DNA of 64,000 nucleotides, taken from contig NZ_JBJIAA010000004.1 in NCBI RefSeq assembly GCF_045310695.1, positions 62,001 to 126,000 on the forward strand, in the 5' to 3' direction. The notes below the pieces were generated by a model. That model saw only the letters and a program-made list of their open reading frames with translations. It made no database searches and was not told the DNA's origin. Position numbers and translations under genes: made by a program. Within the stretch, counting starts at the first letter, position 1, and each line of letters opens with the position of its first letter. Shown in pieces: positions 25,517 through 34,288 of the stretch. This DNA is from Clostridium_S neuense. GTDB taxonomy: Bacteria; Bacillota; Clostridia; Clostridiales; Clostridiaceae.

Positions 25517-26536
25517 TTATTCCTGTTCATCATTGTTTTTTATACTTGAAGCTCTCTCAAGTTCCTTAGATATTTTATCTATTATTCCATTTTCATAGCA
25601 GATTTTAGTTTGCTTTATAGCATTTTTAAATGCCTTAGCATTCGAACTTCCATGAGCCTTTATAACTATTCCCTTTGCACCTAAAAAAGGTGAACCGCCA
25701 TATTCTGTGTAATCAAACTTCTTCTTAAAATCATTAAAAACATCTTTTAGTAGAAGTCCTCCTAATTTAGCCTTAGTGGATGACATTATTTCAGCTTTTA
25801 GCATCTTAAATATGTTGGATGCTACACCTTCATACATTTTAAGTAAGGTATTTCCAACAAATCCATCGCATACAAGTACATTAACATCACCATTCGAAAC
25901 ATCTCTAGGTTCAACATTACCTACAAAATTAAAATCAGTTTCTTTAAGCATTTTATGAACAGTCTTTGTAAGTTCATTTCCTTTTTCTTCTTCTGACCCT
26001 ATGTTTACAAGCCCTATAGATGGATTTTTAACACCTAAAATGCTTTCAAAGTATATTTTACCCATAAGAGCAAATTGAAGCAAATATTGAGGTTTACAAT
26101 CAACATTAGCTCCTGAATCTGAAATCATAAATGGAGCATTTTTTCCTGGCATAATTGGTGATAGAGCAACCCTGTCTATTCCTTTTATTCTTCCAATAAT
26201 GAATGTAGCTCCTGCCATTAAGGCTCCTGTGCTTCCAGCTGATATTACACCATCTGCTTTACCATCCTTTACAAGCTTTATTGCTTTATAAAGTGAAGAT
26301 TCTTTCTTTCTCTTTATAGCCATAACCGGATGCTCATTATTAGTTATAATTTCTTTTGCGTCAACTATTTCTATTTTATCTTTATTAAAATTATATTTTT
26401 TAACTTCATCCCTTATTTTATCCTCAGTACCTGTAATTATTATGTTGACATCATATTCATTGATAGCATCGACACACCCCTTCACTACTTCGGAAGGCGA
26501 ATTATCTCCACCCATGCCATCTACAGCTATTATCAT
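25517..26536 (-). CDS. plsX: Phosphate acyltransferase PlsX
   Basis: 339 residues. It converts acyl-ACP to acyl-phosphate, the donor for the first acylation of glycerol 3-phosphate. The N-terminus IIAVDGMGGDNSP, then SAGSTGALMAGA, KPQYLLQFALMGK and VCDGFVGNTLLKMYEG are family hallmarks. It stands in the rpmF-plsX-acpP order; plsY is not in this window. No fapR gene or clear FapR site is seen upstream. Confidence 0.97.
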   Translation of the reverse strand: MIIAVDGMGGDNSPSEVVKGCVDAINEYDVNIIITGTEDKIRDEVKKYNFNKDKIEIVDAKEIITNNEHPVMAIKRKKESSLYKAIKLVKDGKADGVISAGSTGALMAGATFIIGRIKGIDRVALSPIMPGKNAPFMISDSGANVDCKPQYLLQFALMGKIYFESILGVKNPSIGLVNIGSEEEKGNELTKTVHKMLKETDFNFVGNVEPRDVSNGDVNVLVCDGFVGNTLLKMYEGVASNIFKMLKAEIMSSTKAKLGGLLLKDVFNDFKKKFDYTEYGGSPFLGAKGIVIKAHGSSNAKAFKNAIKQTKICYENGIIDKISKELERASSIKNNDEQE

Positions 26537-26613
26537 GATAACACCCCTTTACAAATACACTTAAGCAAAAAATGATTGTATTGCCTTAATTTGCACAAAA
26601 TTTTTATAAAATT

Positions 26614-26645
26614 AAATTCCAGATGGATGTACCATTCTGGAATTT
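26614..26645 (-). terminator. Hairpin 2 downstream of rpmF
   Basis: On the minus strand AAATTCCAGA-a-TGG pairs with CCA-TCTGGAATTT (13 bp with one bulged A) around TACAT, then AATTTTATA. Together with the palindrome at 26677-26708 it fills the rpmF-plsX gap (224 bp). Confidence 0.6.
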
Positions 26646-26676
26646 AGATATGCTTTTTCAATAAATATCCTTAATG

Positions 26677-26708
26677 AAAATCTATAGAGGTAATACTCTA
26701 TAGATTTT
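26677..26708. terminator. Perfect 13-bp hairpin downstream of rpmF
   Basis: AAAATCTATAGAG (26677-26689) pairs perfectly with 26696-26708 around a 6-base loop. There is no T-run beyond the stem on the minus strand other than the TTTT of the stem itself. It may attenuate or stabilise the rpmF mRNA end. Confidence 0.5.
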
Positions 26709-26760
26709 ATACGAATTTTTATCGAAATCACCTTAATAAAAGAAATTATGTAGCTTTCCT

Positions 26761-26946
26761 TTATTTTGCTTCTAAAACAACAACTTCTTTACCCTTATAA
26801 TATCCACAGTTTTTGCAAACTCTATGAGCCAATTTCATTTCATGGCAGTTTGGACATTCTACTATTCCAGGTAAACTTAATTTAAATGTTTGAGCTCTTC
26901 TTGAATCTCTTCTACCTTTTGAAAATTTTCTTGCTGGATTTCCCAT
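26761..26946 (-). CDS. rpmF: 50S ribosomal protein L32
   Basis: 61 residues. The start GNPARKFSKGRRDSRRAQTFKLS and the zinc ribbon (CPNCHEMKLAHRVCKNCGYYKG, four cysteines) define L32; the retained CxxC pairs mark the zinc-binding form. It starts 14 bp after the YceD-family gene, its near-universal neighbour, and leads toward plsX. Confidence 0.97.
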   Translation of the reverse strand: MGNPARKFSKGRRDSRRAQTFKLSLPGIVECPNCHEMKLAHRVCKNCGYYKGKEVVVLEAK

Positions 26947-26960
26947 CTGTAAACACCTCC

Positions 26961-27458
26961 TTAACGGTTTGAAAACAATTCTTTAAGCTTTTCAAGCCTA
27001 GGGTCTATGTTTTCTTCATGACAACTACATGTAGATACATTTAAATTAGTACCACATATTGGACACAACCCTTTACAGTCTTCCTTACACAACCTTTTTA
27101 TAGGAAGGGAGACTATAATGTTGTTTTCAACAATTTCACAAATATTCACACTATCATTTTCTATAAAGATAATTTCCTCATCTTTATTTTCTGGATTATT
27201 AGTGAGCTTTTCATGAATTTCCAAATCAATATTATATGGAAACTTTTCAAGGCACCTTGAACACTCGAGTTCAATAACGCCCTTAACTACAGCGTCAAGG
27301 TATATTATATCCCCCACTCTTGTAAGCAAACCTGTAAGTTTTAATGGTTCTCTTACTTTAAATTCTTCAAAGTCATCTTGAAATTTTTTAACATCAAGTT
27401 CAATATCTAAAGATTTTTTTATTACTTTTTTGCTTGTTAAATCAGAAACATTTATCAT
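26961..27458 (-). CDS. YceD/DUF177 family protein
   Basis: 165 residues from the ATG at 27458. A longer frame from a TTG at 27506 is possible and neither start has a strong ribosome-binding site. YceD proteins are linked to rpmF across bacteria and in plants to 23S rRNA accumulation; the bacterial role is not settled. Visible features are LECSRCLEKF (about residue 75) and a C-terminal cysteine-rich part CPICGTNLNVSTCSCHEE, then PRLEKLKELF. A strong promoter lies 145 bp upstream. Confidence 0.88.
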   Translation of the reverse strand: MINVSDLTSKKVIKKSLDIELDVKKFQDDFEEFKVREPLKLTGLLTRVGDIIYLDAVVKGVIELECSRCLEKFPYNIDLEIHEKLTNNPENKDEEIIFIENDSVNICEIVENNIIVSLPIKRLCKEDCKGLCPICGTNLNVSTCSCHEENIDPRLEKLKELFSNR

Positions 27459-27602
27459 AATACCATTAGCTTCAAACTTACGCAAGTAGTTTACTATATA
27501 AAGCAAAGTAAAATCACTTACTAAGCCTCAGTAAAGCTAAACATTCCCTCCCTAGTTATTATTAACCCACTAATTTATCCCTTAGGAATAAAGCCACAAT
27601 TT

Positions 27603-27631
27603 ATTATATAAACATGGCTAATAAAAGTCAA
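27603..27631 (-). promoter_or_regulatory. Strong sigma-A promoter of the YceD-rpmF-plsX unit
   Basis: TTGACT (27626-27631), a 17-bp spacer and a perfect TATAAT (27603-27608), 4 bp past the ackA stop. The predicted leader to the YceD start is about 138 nt, long enough to carry control elements. Confidence 0.88.
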
Positions 27632-27634
27632 GTT

Positions 27635-28837
27635 TTATTTTAATACTCCCACTATTTCCTTAGTATCTCTAGCAATCATTAATTCTTCATTGGTAGGAAT
27701 AACCAAAACTTTTACTTTTGAATCTTTTGCACTTATATCTGTATCTATACCAATAGCTTCTTTATTTTTTTCTTCATCAGCTTTTATTCCAAGGAAGTCC
27801 ATATCTTTACATATTTCATGTCTATTCTCTGGAGAATTCTCACCAATGCCGCCTGTAAAGACTAAGCAATCCAGACCATTCATTGCTGCTGCATATGCAC
27901 CTATAAATTTCTTAATTCTATAATGAAAAACATTGAAAACAAGCTTAGCCCTTGGATTATCTTCACGAACACCCTTTTTTATATCTCTCATGTCGCTTCC
28001 TATTTCACTTAAGCCAAGAATTCCAGATTTTTTATTTAAAGTAGTATCTACTTCTTCTGGGGTCATATTTAATTCTTTAATCATAAAAGATACTATTGCT
28101 GGGTCTATGTCTCCACTTCTGGTTCCCATTACAAGACCAGCAAGTGGTGTAAAGCCCATACTTGTATCAACTGATTTTCCACCATTTACAGCAGTAACAC
28201 TAGCTCCGCCTCCAAGGTGACATACAACTGTTTTTAAATCCTTTATATCTTTTCCTAAGAAATCTGCTGCAGCCTTAGATACAAATTTATGTGATGTACC
28301 GTGAAAACCATATCTCCTTATACCATGTTTCTTGTATAAATCGTATGGAAGTGCATATAAATAAGCATAATCTGGCATCGTTTGATGGAAGGCAGTATCA
28401 AATACTGCAACCATAGGAGTATTTGGCATAAGCTCCTTACATGCATTAATTCCAATTATGTTAGGTGGATTATGAAGGGGTGCTAGTTTACTGCACTCCT
28501 CTATTGATTTCATAACTTCATCATCTATTAGAACTGACTTAGCATATTTTTCTCCACCATGAACTACTCTATGACCAACAGCTGAAATTTCGTTCATGTC
28601 TTTTATTACTCCATGTTTTTTGTCTACCAAAGCATTTAAAACAAGCTTTATAGCTATGGTATGATCTTTCATAGGCTCCTCAATAACATATTTTTCACCA
28701 TTAACCTTATGGGTTAACACTGAACCTTCAATTCCTATTCTTTCAACTAACCCCTTGGCTAAAACCGCTTCATCTTCCATATTTATTAATTGATACTTAA
28801 GAGATGAGCTTCCACAATTTACAACCAAAACTTTCAT
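27635..28837 (-). CDS. ackA: Acetate kinase
   Basis: 400 residues. It makes ATP and acetate from acetyl phosphate and ADP, the main substrate-level ATP step of acetogenic fermentation. Opening VLVVNCGSSSLKYQL, HRVVHGGEKY, RYGFHGTSHKFV, GGGASVTAV and VFTGGIGENSPENR are all conserved sites, including the catalytic His/Arg region. It starts 11 bp after pta, so pta-ackA is one operon. A promoter for the next unit follows just beyond its stop. Confidence 0.98.
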   Translation of the reverse strand: MKVLVVNCGSSSLKYQLINMEDEAVLAKGLVERIGIEGSVLTHKVNGEKYVIEEPMKDHTIAIKLVLNALVDKKHGVIKDMNEISAVGHRVVHGGEKYAKSVLIDDEVMKSIEECSKLAPLHNPPNIIGINACKELMPNTPMVAVFDTAFHQTMPDYAYLYALPYDLYKKHGIRRYGFHGTSHKFVSKAAADFLGKDIKDLKTVVCHLGGGASVTAVNGGKSVDTSMGFTPLAGLVMGTRSGDIDPAIVSFMIKELNMTPEEVDTTLNKKSGILGLSEIGSDMRDIKKGVREDNPRAKLVFNVFHYRIKKFIGAYAAAMNGLDCLVFTGGIGENSPENRHEICKDMDFLGIKADEEKNKEAIGIDTDISAKDSKVKVLVIPTNEELMIARDTKEIVGVLK

Positions 28838-28848
28838 AAATATACCCC

Positions 28849-29850
28849 CTATATTCCTCTTTGTGCTTCAACAACAGTTAGTGTAACAACATTTACAATA
28901 TCTTCTGCACTGCATCCTCTTGACAAATCATTAATTGGTCTTGCAAAACCTTGACATATTGGTCCTATAGCCATAGCTTTAGCAAACCTTTGAACTAATT
29001 TATAACCTATATTTCCAGTCTGAAGGTCAGGAAATACAAGTACATTAGCTTTTCCAGCTACTTTGCTCATAGGAGCCTTTAATTTGGCAACTTCAGGCTC
29101 AATTGCTGCATCAAGCTGTAATTCTCCATCAATATCAATATCAGGTCTAAGCTCTTTTGCTATCTTAACAGCATTAGTAACTTTGTCTACCAATTCACCT
29201 TTTGCACTTCCCATTGTTGAAAAGGACAACATTGCAACTTTAGGATCGAGGTTACATAACTTCTTTGCTGTCTCAGCTGTAGTTATAGCTATATCTGCAA
29301 GTTCCTCTGAAGTAGGATTAGGATTAACAGCACAATCTGCAAATAAAAGTAGTCCACTTTCCCCATACTCACAATCTGGAACCTTCATCACAAAAAAGCC
29401 TGAGACTATTTTAACTCCAGGTGCTGTCTTTACTATTTGAAGTCCAGGTCTTAATAAATCACCTGTAGTGTGTACTGCTCCTGAAACCATTCCATCAACA
29501 TAACCATTTTTAACGGCCATAGTAGCAAAGTACAATGGATCTCTTACCATTTTTTCAGCCTTTTCCATTGTAATTCCTTTTTTCTTTCTTAATTCATAAA
29601 ATCCTTTAACGTACTCCTCCAATTTTTCTGAAGTATTAGGATCCATTATTTCAGCCTTTGAAATATCTGAATTTAGTCTTTTAGCATTTTCTTTTATCTT
29701 AGCTTCATTTCCTACAAGAACTAAATCTGCTATTCCCTCTTTTAAAATTTTGTTTGCTGCAACTAAATTTCTCTCCTCTTCGCCTTCTGCTAATATTATT
29801 CTTTTCTTATCTCTTTTAGCATCTTGCATTAAACTTTCAATTAAATCCAT
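28849..29850 (-). CDS. pta: Phosphate acetyltransferase
   Basis: 333 residues from the ATG at 29850, set by the AAAGGAGAAAAAAC site; an in-frame extension of 15 codons lacks one. It interconverts acetyl-CoA and acetyl phosphate. It is the short form of Pta, only the catalytic domain, as in clostridia. Motifs include RIILAEGEEERN, DGMVSGAVHTTGDLLRP, LLFADCAVNPNP and PDLQTGNIGYKLVQR. It is the first gene of pta-ackA; its 5' region has two palindromes and a possible promoter. Confidence 0.97.
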   Translation of the reverse strand: MDLIESLMQDAKRDKKRIILAEGEEERNLVAANKILKEGIADLVLVGNEAKIKENAKRLNSDISKAEIMDPNTSEKLEEYVKGFYELRKKKGITMEKAEKMVRDPLYFATMAVKNGYVDGMVSGAVHTTGDLLRPGLQIVKTAPGVKIVSGFFVMKVPDCEYGESGLLLFADCAVNPNPTSEELADIAITTAETAKKLCNLDPKVAMLSFSTMGSAKGELVDKVTNAVKIAKELRPDIDIDGELQLDAAIEPEVAKLKAPMSKVAGKANVLVFPDLQTGNIGYKLVQRFAKAMAIGPICQGFARPINDLSRGCSAEDIVNVVTLTVVEAQRGI

Positions 29851-29897
29851 GTTTTTTCTCCTTTCAAACTCCGGAAAACCTACCATATTTTCCAACT

Positions 29898-29960
29898 TTA
29901 AGTTTTAAACTTAACCGTTATAAATATTTAATTGTCTATACTCCTTAAGTAAAAACTTAA
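29898..29960. promoter_or_regulatory. Two related palindromes upstream of pta
   Basis: TTAAGTTT-T-AAACTTAA (29898-29914, perfect 8-bp arms) and TTAAGT-AAAA-ACTTAA (29945-29960, perfect 6-bp arms) share the TTAAGT/ACTTAA core. They lie 48-110 bp upstream of the pta start. They look like paired operators for a dimeric regulator, but no regulator is known to me. Confidence 0.4.
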
Positions 29961-30024
29961 CCTCTAAAGTTATTTATCTAGGCTAATTAATTAATATTTT
30001 TATTAGTATCTAACATTCATATAT

Positions 30025-30054
30025 AATATAAACCCTTTGCAACATAATTTTCAA
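30025..30054 (-). promoter_or_regulatory. Candidate promoter of pta-ackA
   Basis: TTGAAA (30049-30054), an 18-bp spacer and TATATT (30025-30030). It would give a leader of roughly 170 nt containing the two palindromes. Other AT-rich choices exist nearby. Confidence 0.4.
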
Positions 30055-30127
30055 CAAAAATTTTAAAAATTTTTACAAGGATTAAAATTTCATAATATCT
30101 GCTATAATATTTGATGAGGTGATTTAT

Positions 30128-31327
30128 TTGAATATAACTGGAATTGTTGCAGAATATAACCCATTGCATAAAGGTCATATCTATCATCTATTGGAAACAA
30201 AAAAAATATGTAGCAGCGATGGTATAGTATGTGTAATGAGTGGAAATTTTGTCCAGCGAGGTGAGCCCGCGCTAATAGATAAGTGGAGCAGAGCAAAATC
30301 TGCCATTCTTTCTGGAATTGATCTTGTAATAGAACTTCCATGCATATATTCTTTATCCTCAGCAGAATTCTTTGCATATGGCGCTGTAAGCCTTCTTAAC
30401 TCCATTGGAATAGTAAATAGCATATGCTTTGGAAGTGAATCTGGCAATATTGAAAGCATACAATTGATAGCTGATATATTAAATAATGAGCCAGAAGAGT
30501 ATAAAGACTATTTAAAACAAAGTCTCAGCAAGGGCTTATCATTTCCTAAAGCAAGAATGGAAGCAATTAAAGAATTTATATCAAAAAATTCAAACTTTTT
30601 TTTAGAAGAAAGTGATATAAAATATTCCAACAATATACTTGGCATAGAATACTGTAAGAGCTTAAAGAAATTGAATAGCAAAATCAAACCTTACACAGTA
30701 AAGCGAAGAGGAAGCCTTTATACAGACGCTAAGTTATCTGAATATCCAAGTGCTACTTCTATAAGAAACTCTCTAAAAGAATCAAAAAATGCTTATTTAT
30801 TAAAGGATTTATTACCAGAGCCTTCTCTTAACTTAATAAAAAGTAACATAAATAATATTACTTTTAAAGACGCAATGTTTAATTTTCTAAAGTACAAAAT
30901 TTTTACGAATAAAAACACTTTAAAAAATTTACCCGATGTTTCAGAGGGACTAGAAAATAAAATATATGATGCCTTAGCGAACTGTTCTACCCTTGATGAG
31001 GCACTAGTTTATATGAAAAGCAAAAGATATGCATATACACGTCTTACAAGAATTTTAACTCAATACTACATAGGATTTGACTGTTATAATACAGATTATT
31101 TAAGAAAATTACCATGCCCTTATGCACGAATTTTAGGTTTCAATGAGCGTGGAAAAGAAATGTTAAGGCTGATGAAATCAAATAGTAAAATACCAATGGT
31201 ATCCAAGATAAATAAAATAGAAAATGAAATTTTAAAGCTGGATATACAATCAACCAAAGCTTATAGTTTAATTAATACTTCTGTAAATTATCTGGATGAC
31301 TACCGAAAAAAACCGGTAATATTTTAA
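30128..31327 (+). CDS. tmcAL: tRNA(Met) cytidine acetate ligase-type nucleotidyltransferase (YlbM)
   Basis: 399 residues from the TTG at 30128, which has GATGAGGTGATTTA upstream; a GTG three codons earlier overlaps that site. In Bacillus TmcAL uses ATP and acetate to acetylate the wobble cytidine of elongator tRNA-Met. The N-terminal nucleotidyltransferase fold shows GIVAEYNPLHKGHIYHL with the HxGH motif, then VMSGNFVQRGEPALIDKWSRAK and SATSIRNSLKE. It is divergent from pta and followed by ylbJ, the Bacillus neighbourhood. Confidence 0.93.
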   Translation: MNITGIVAEYNPLHKGHIYHLLETKKICSSDGIVCVMSGNFVQRGEPALIDKWSRAKSAILSGIDLVIELPCIYSLSSAEFFAYGAVSLLNSIGIVNSICFGSESGNIESIQLIADILNNEPEEYKDYLKQSLSKGLSFPKARMEAIKEFISKNSNFFLEESDIKYSNNILGIEYCKSLKKLNSKIKPYTVKRRGSLYTDAKLSEYPSATSIRNSLKESKNAYLLKDLLPEPSLNLIKSNINNITFKDAMFNFLKYKIFTNKNTLKNLPDVSEGLENKIYDALANCSTLDEALVYMKSKRYAYTRLTRILTQYYIGFDCYNTDYLRKLPCPYARILGFNERGKEMLRLMKSNSKIPMVSKINKIENEILKLDIQSTKAYSLINTSVNYLDDYRKKPVIF

Positions 31328-31429
31328 TTATATGTAATATTCTATTATTCTTCTAAAATATTATATTGTATAGATCAAACTATCTTAAGCTTGAATTTAT
31401 GCAAATAATATTTTTAGGAGGACTTATCT

Positions 31430-32569
31430 TTGGTAATATTAATTTTAATGATCCCAATCATATTTCTTTTATTTCTTCTATTAAAAAAAACTACACCTAT
31501 AAAATCCATAAATATATTAATTACTGCTGTATGCTCACTAATTGTATTATTTATAATTTTAAGTCCAGAAATATGTTTTAAGTTTTCAATAAATGGAGCA
31601 AAGCTGTTTTTTTACAACGTATTTCCTTACGTCTTTCCTTTTATGATTTTATCAAACTTAATAATATATTATGGTGGTGTTGAAATATATTCTAAATTTT
31701 TAGGTATACTCTGTAAACCTCAAAAACTTCCTAAAAATACAGCAATAGTGTTAGCCATAAGTGCACTATGTGGATATCCCCTTGGAGCAAAATATTCTTG
31801 TGATTTATATGAGGAAGGAATAATTGACTTTAAAACCTTTGAAAGGATTATAAATATTGCCTCCAATGCTGGACCACTTTTTATTGTGGGATCAGTTGGA
31901 ACATCTATGCTTGGCAGCAGACATTCAGGATACATACTATTGGCATCCTGCTATGCTTCTTGTATTCTTATGGGTATACTAATACCCTACAAAGCCCCAA
32001 AGATGCATATAGATATAAAAAAAAATAACAATATTCAATCAGAAAATAATTTTGGCGTTTCTATAAAAAAAAGCGTTGAAAATGCAATTCAAGTTTCGAT
32101 TCAACTTATGGGATTTATAGTTTTTTTCTCTTTATTAATAGGTATATTAAAAAATTCCATACTTTTCAAGAGTATTCAAAATCCCATAGTTAAATCACTA
32201 ATATTGGGGTGTATTGAAATGACTAATGGTTGTTCAATAATTTCTACATCTCAAATTTCCTTTGAATTAAAAATGCTTTCAATGAGTTTTTTAATATGCT
32301 TTGGGGGATTTTGCGTCATATCTCAAATTTACTCATTCGTAGGTAAGTATAAAGTTTCTCCTGTAAAGTTTATACTCAGGAAGCTAGTCCAAGGCTTTTT
32401 GGGAAGCCTTATATGTTTTATTCTAATAAGTTTTTCTCCTAAAAATGACGCAAAATATACCTTTAATTTTCAGTTTTCAAAATATAATTTCACTTTGTAT
32501 TATACCTATTTAATAATAATCTTTTTAGTTCCTATATTTTCAAGTAAATTTTCAAGGCGCAAACACTAA
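31430..32569 (+). CDS. ylbJ: Sporulation integral membrane protein YlbJ
   Basis: 379 residues from a TTG at 31430 with AGGAGGACTTATCT before it. It has about eight to ten hydrophobic segments in a nucleoside-transporter-like (gate) fold, with SALCGYPLGAKYSCDLYEEG and NASNAGPLFIVGSVGT-like gate motifs. In Bacillus ylbJ is sigma-E controlled and needed for a proper spore cortex. Its linkage to tmcAL and coaD matches Bacillus. It ends 7 bp from the facing coiled-coil gene. The transported molecule, if any, is unknown. Confidence 0.88.
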   Translation: MVILILMIPIIFLLFLLLKKTTPIKSINILITAVCSLIVLFIILSPEICFKFSINGAKLFFYNVFPYVFPFMILSNLIIYYGGVEIYSKFLGILCKPQKLPKNTAIVLAISALCGYPLGAKYSCDLYEEGIIDFKTFERIINIASNAGPLFIVGSVGTSMLGSRHSGYILLASCYASCILMGILIPYKAPKMHIDIKKNNNIQSENNFGVSIKKSVENAIQVSIQLMGFIVFFSLLIGILKNSILFKSIQNPIVKSLILGCIEMTNGCSIISTSQISFELKMLSMSFLICFGGFCVISQIYSFVGKYKVSPVKFILRKLVQGFLGSLICFILISFSPKNDAKYTFNFQFSKYNFTLYYTYLIIIFLVPIFSSKFSRRKH

Positions 32570-32576
32570 TACTCCG

Positions 32577-33101
32577 CTATTTAACATTCTTTAATTCATC
32601 TATATTTTCAGTTATAATATCCCTTATAGACTTAAAATCATTTTCAATATCCATATCAAATTGTTCCATATCCTTTTTTATTCTATTTACTGTTTCATTT
32701 TTTCTAATTTCAATTTGTTCATCTAATTTTGTTAAAAGTTTATATGCATATTCAATAGAAGCAAGCTTTATATCCTCAGCTTCTTTTTTTGCAGAAATTA
32801 TTATGCTTTGAGCCTTTTCTTCAGCTTCCTTTGTAATATCATGTTTTTCAACTTCTTCTCTTATATTTTTAAGATTTCTTTCTCTTATAGCATCTGCTTC
32901 TTTAAGAGCATCACTAATTATCTTTTCTCTATCATTTATAAGTTTCTGAGCTTTTTTAAACTCATCAGGAAGCTCATCCATAATCTGATTTATAACATCA
33001 GTCATTTCTTTCTTATTTATTGACACTTTACGTGAAAGAGGAAGCTTGCTTCCAGTTTCAACTATTTCCTGCATATACTCCAATAACTTCATTATATTCA
33101 T
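32577..33101 (-). CDS. Coiled-coil protein of unknown function next to coaD
   Basis: 174 residues, almost entirely charged alpha-helix (KAQKLINDREKIISDALKEADAIRERN, then EKAQSIIISAKKEAEDIK). This pattern resembles ATP-synthase peripheral-stalk subunits (b or V-type H), but there is no membrane anchor and no ATPase genes nearby. GGGGGAATAAATA precedes the ATG. Clostridia commonly have such a gene after coaD. The function is not known to me; it may be a structural or division-related helper. Confidence 0.8.
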   Translation of the reverse strand: MNIMKLLEYMQEIVETGSKLPLSRKVSINKKEMTDVINQIMDELPDEFKKAQKLINDREKIISDALKEADAIRERNLKNIREEVEKHDITKEAEEKAQSIIISAKKEAEDIKLASIEYAYKLLTKLDEQIEIRKNETVNRIKKDMEQFDMDIENDFKSIRDIITENIDELKNVK

Positions 33102-33131
33102 TATTTATTCCCCCAAATTGCAAAATAATAT

Positions 33132-33617
33132 TTATTTAATGCTTTTTACTTTTTTCGCAACATCTGATATTATCTCATCTGGTACAAGTCCCTTTATACA
33201 GCCTCCCAAAAAAGCCACTTGTTTAATAGAAGATGAGCTTAAAAAAGAAAATTCAGAACTTGTCATCATAAACACAGTTTCAATTCCTGGATCTAATTTT
33301 TTATTCATAAGTGAAGTTTGAAGTTCATATTCAAAATCTGCTACACTTCTAAGTCCTCTTATCATAACATTAGAATTATTCTCTCTCATAAAATCAACAA
33401 GAAGTCCATTAAAACTTTTTACACTTACATTATCATATGGCAATACAACTCTTTTTATAATATCTACCCTTTCATCAATTGTAAACAATCCTTTTTTATC
33501 TGGATTAACAAGCACTCCTACAAGAACCTTGTCAAAAACCCTAGACGATCTCTTTATTATGTCTAAATGTCCATTAGTAATAGGATCAAAGCTTCCAGGG
33601 TATACCGCTACTTTCAT
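33132..33617 (-). CDS. coaD: Phosphopantetheine adenylyltransferase
   Basis: 161 residues. It joins AMP to 4'-phosphopantetheine in coenzyme A synthesis. The nucleotidyltransferase start VAVYPGSFDPITNGHLDII contains the HxGH-type motif, and MRGLRSVADFEYE and SSEFSFLSSSSIKQVA follow. It begins 2 bp after rsmD, the conserved rsmD-coaD pair. CoaBC, acting earlier in the pathway, is also in this window. Confidence 0.97.
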   Translation of the reverse strand: MKVAVYPGSFDPITNGHLDIIKRSSRVFDKVLVGVLVNPDKKGLFTIDERVDIIKRVVLPYDNVSVKSFNGLLVDFMRENNSNVMIRGLRSVADFEYELQTSLMNKKLDPGIETVFMMTSSEFSFLSSSSIKQVAFLGGCIKGLVPDEIISDVAKKVKSIK

Positions 33618-33619
33618 CT

Positions 33620-34177
33620 TTAGTCCTCCTTATGTTTATAAAAGCATATTGTTGTATTCCCATATTTTTTGTATCTTGTCAGCACAATGCTTTTATTCCC
33701 TTCATAAATTTCTTCTTCTGAATCGATTTTTGTAACAATAAGTCCATCATTTTTCAGCATATTCTTATCGGTTATAATATCTACAGCTGGTGGAATCATA
33801 TCCTTTGAATAAGGTGGATCAATAAATATTAAATCAAACTCCCTATTCTTATAGCCTAAATCCTTTAAAGCCTTATACGAATCCATATTAATCGTTTGGC
33901 ACTTATCCTCAAATTTTAAATTTTCCACGTTTTTTCTAAGCAAACTATATGTTTCAGGACTTTGATCTATTAAAATACAACTCTTTGCTCCTCTACTTAC
34001 TGCTTCAAGACCTAAACTTCCTGTTCCTGCAAAAGCATCAAGAACAACTGAATAAGGGACCTCATTTTGAATTATATCAAAAATAGACTCTTTCACTCTG
34101 TCTAAGGTAGGTCTTGTTACCATACTTGCTGGTGGAAATAATTTTCTTCCCTTTGCAATACCCGAAATTATCCTCAT
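33620..34177 (-). CDS. rsmD: 16S rRNA (guanine-966-N2)-methyltransferase
   Basis: 185 residues. It methylates G966 of 16S rRNA with S-adenosylmethionine. IISGIAKGRKL at the start, the SAM loop VLDAFAGTGSLGLEAVSRGA and the target-base motif DPPYS are typical. AATTGGAGGAAACATT precedes the ATG at 34177, and a promoter lies at 34214-34242. It is cotranscribed with coaD. Confidence 0.95.
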   Translation of the reverse strand: MRIISGIAKGRKLFPPASMVTRPTLDRVKESIFDIIQNEVPYSVVLDAFAGTGSLGLEAVSRGAKSCILIDQSPETYSLLRKNVENLKFEDKCQTINMDSYKALKDLGYKNREFDLIFIDPPYSKDMIPPAVDIITDKNMLKNDGLIVTKIDSEEEIYEGNKSIVLTRYKKYGNTTICFYKHKED

Positions 34178-34213
34178 AATGTTTCCTCCAATTCAAGGCA
34201 AATTTTCGTTAAT

Positions 34214-34242
34214 ATTTTATCATATTTATATACAACATACAA
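34214..34242 (-). promoter_or_regulatory. Sigma-A promoter of rsmD-coaD
   Basis: TTGTAT (34237-34242), a 17-bp spacer ending TGA and TAAAAT (34214-34219), 37 bp before the rsmD start. Confidence 0.75.
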
Positions 34243-34288
34243 AAATTATTTTGTTAAATTTCTAAATTGTGCTGTTATATAATACAAA

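Noticed and set aside
31374..31432. Resemblance of the ylbJ leader (AGATCAAACT...GACTTATCTTTG) to the ends of the palindromic repeat
   Set aside because: Only the outer bases agree, the shared core blocks are missing, and the end overlaps a working ribosome-binding site. Probably chance.
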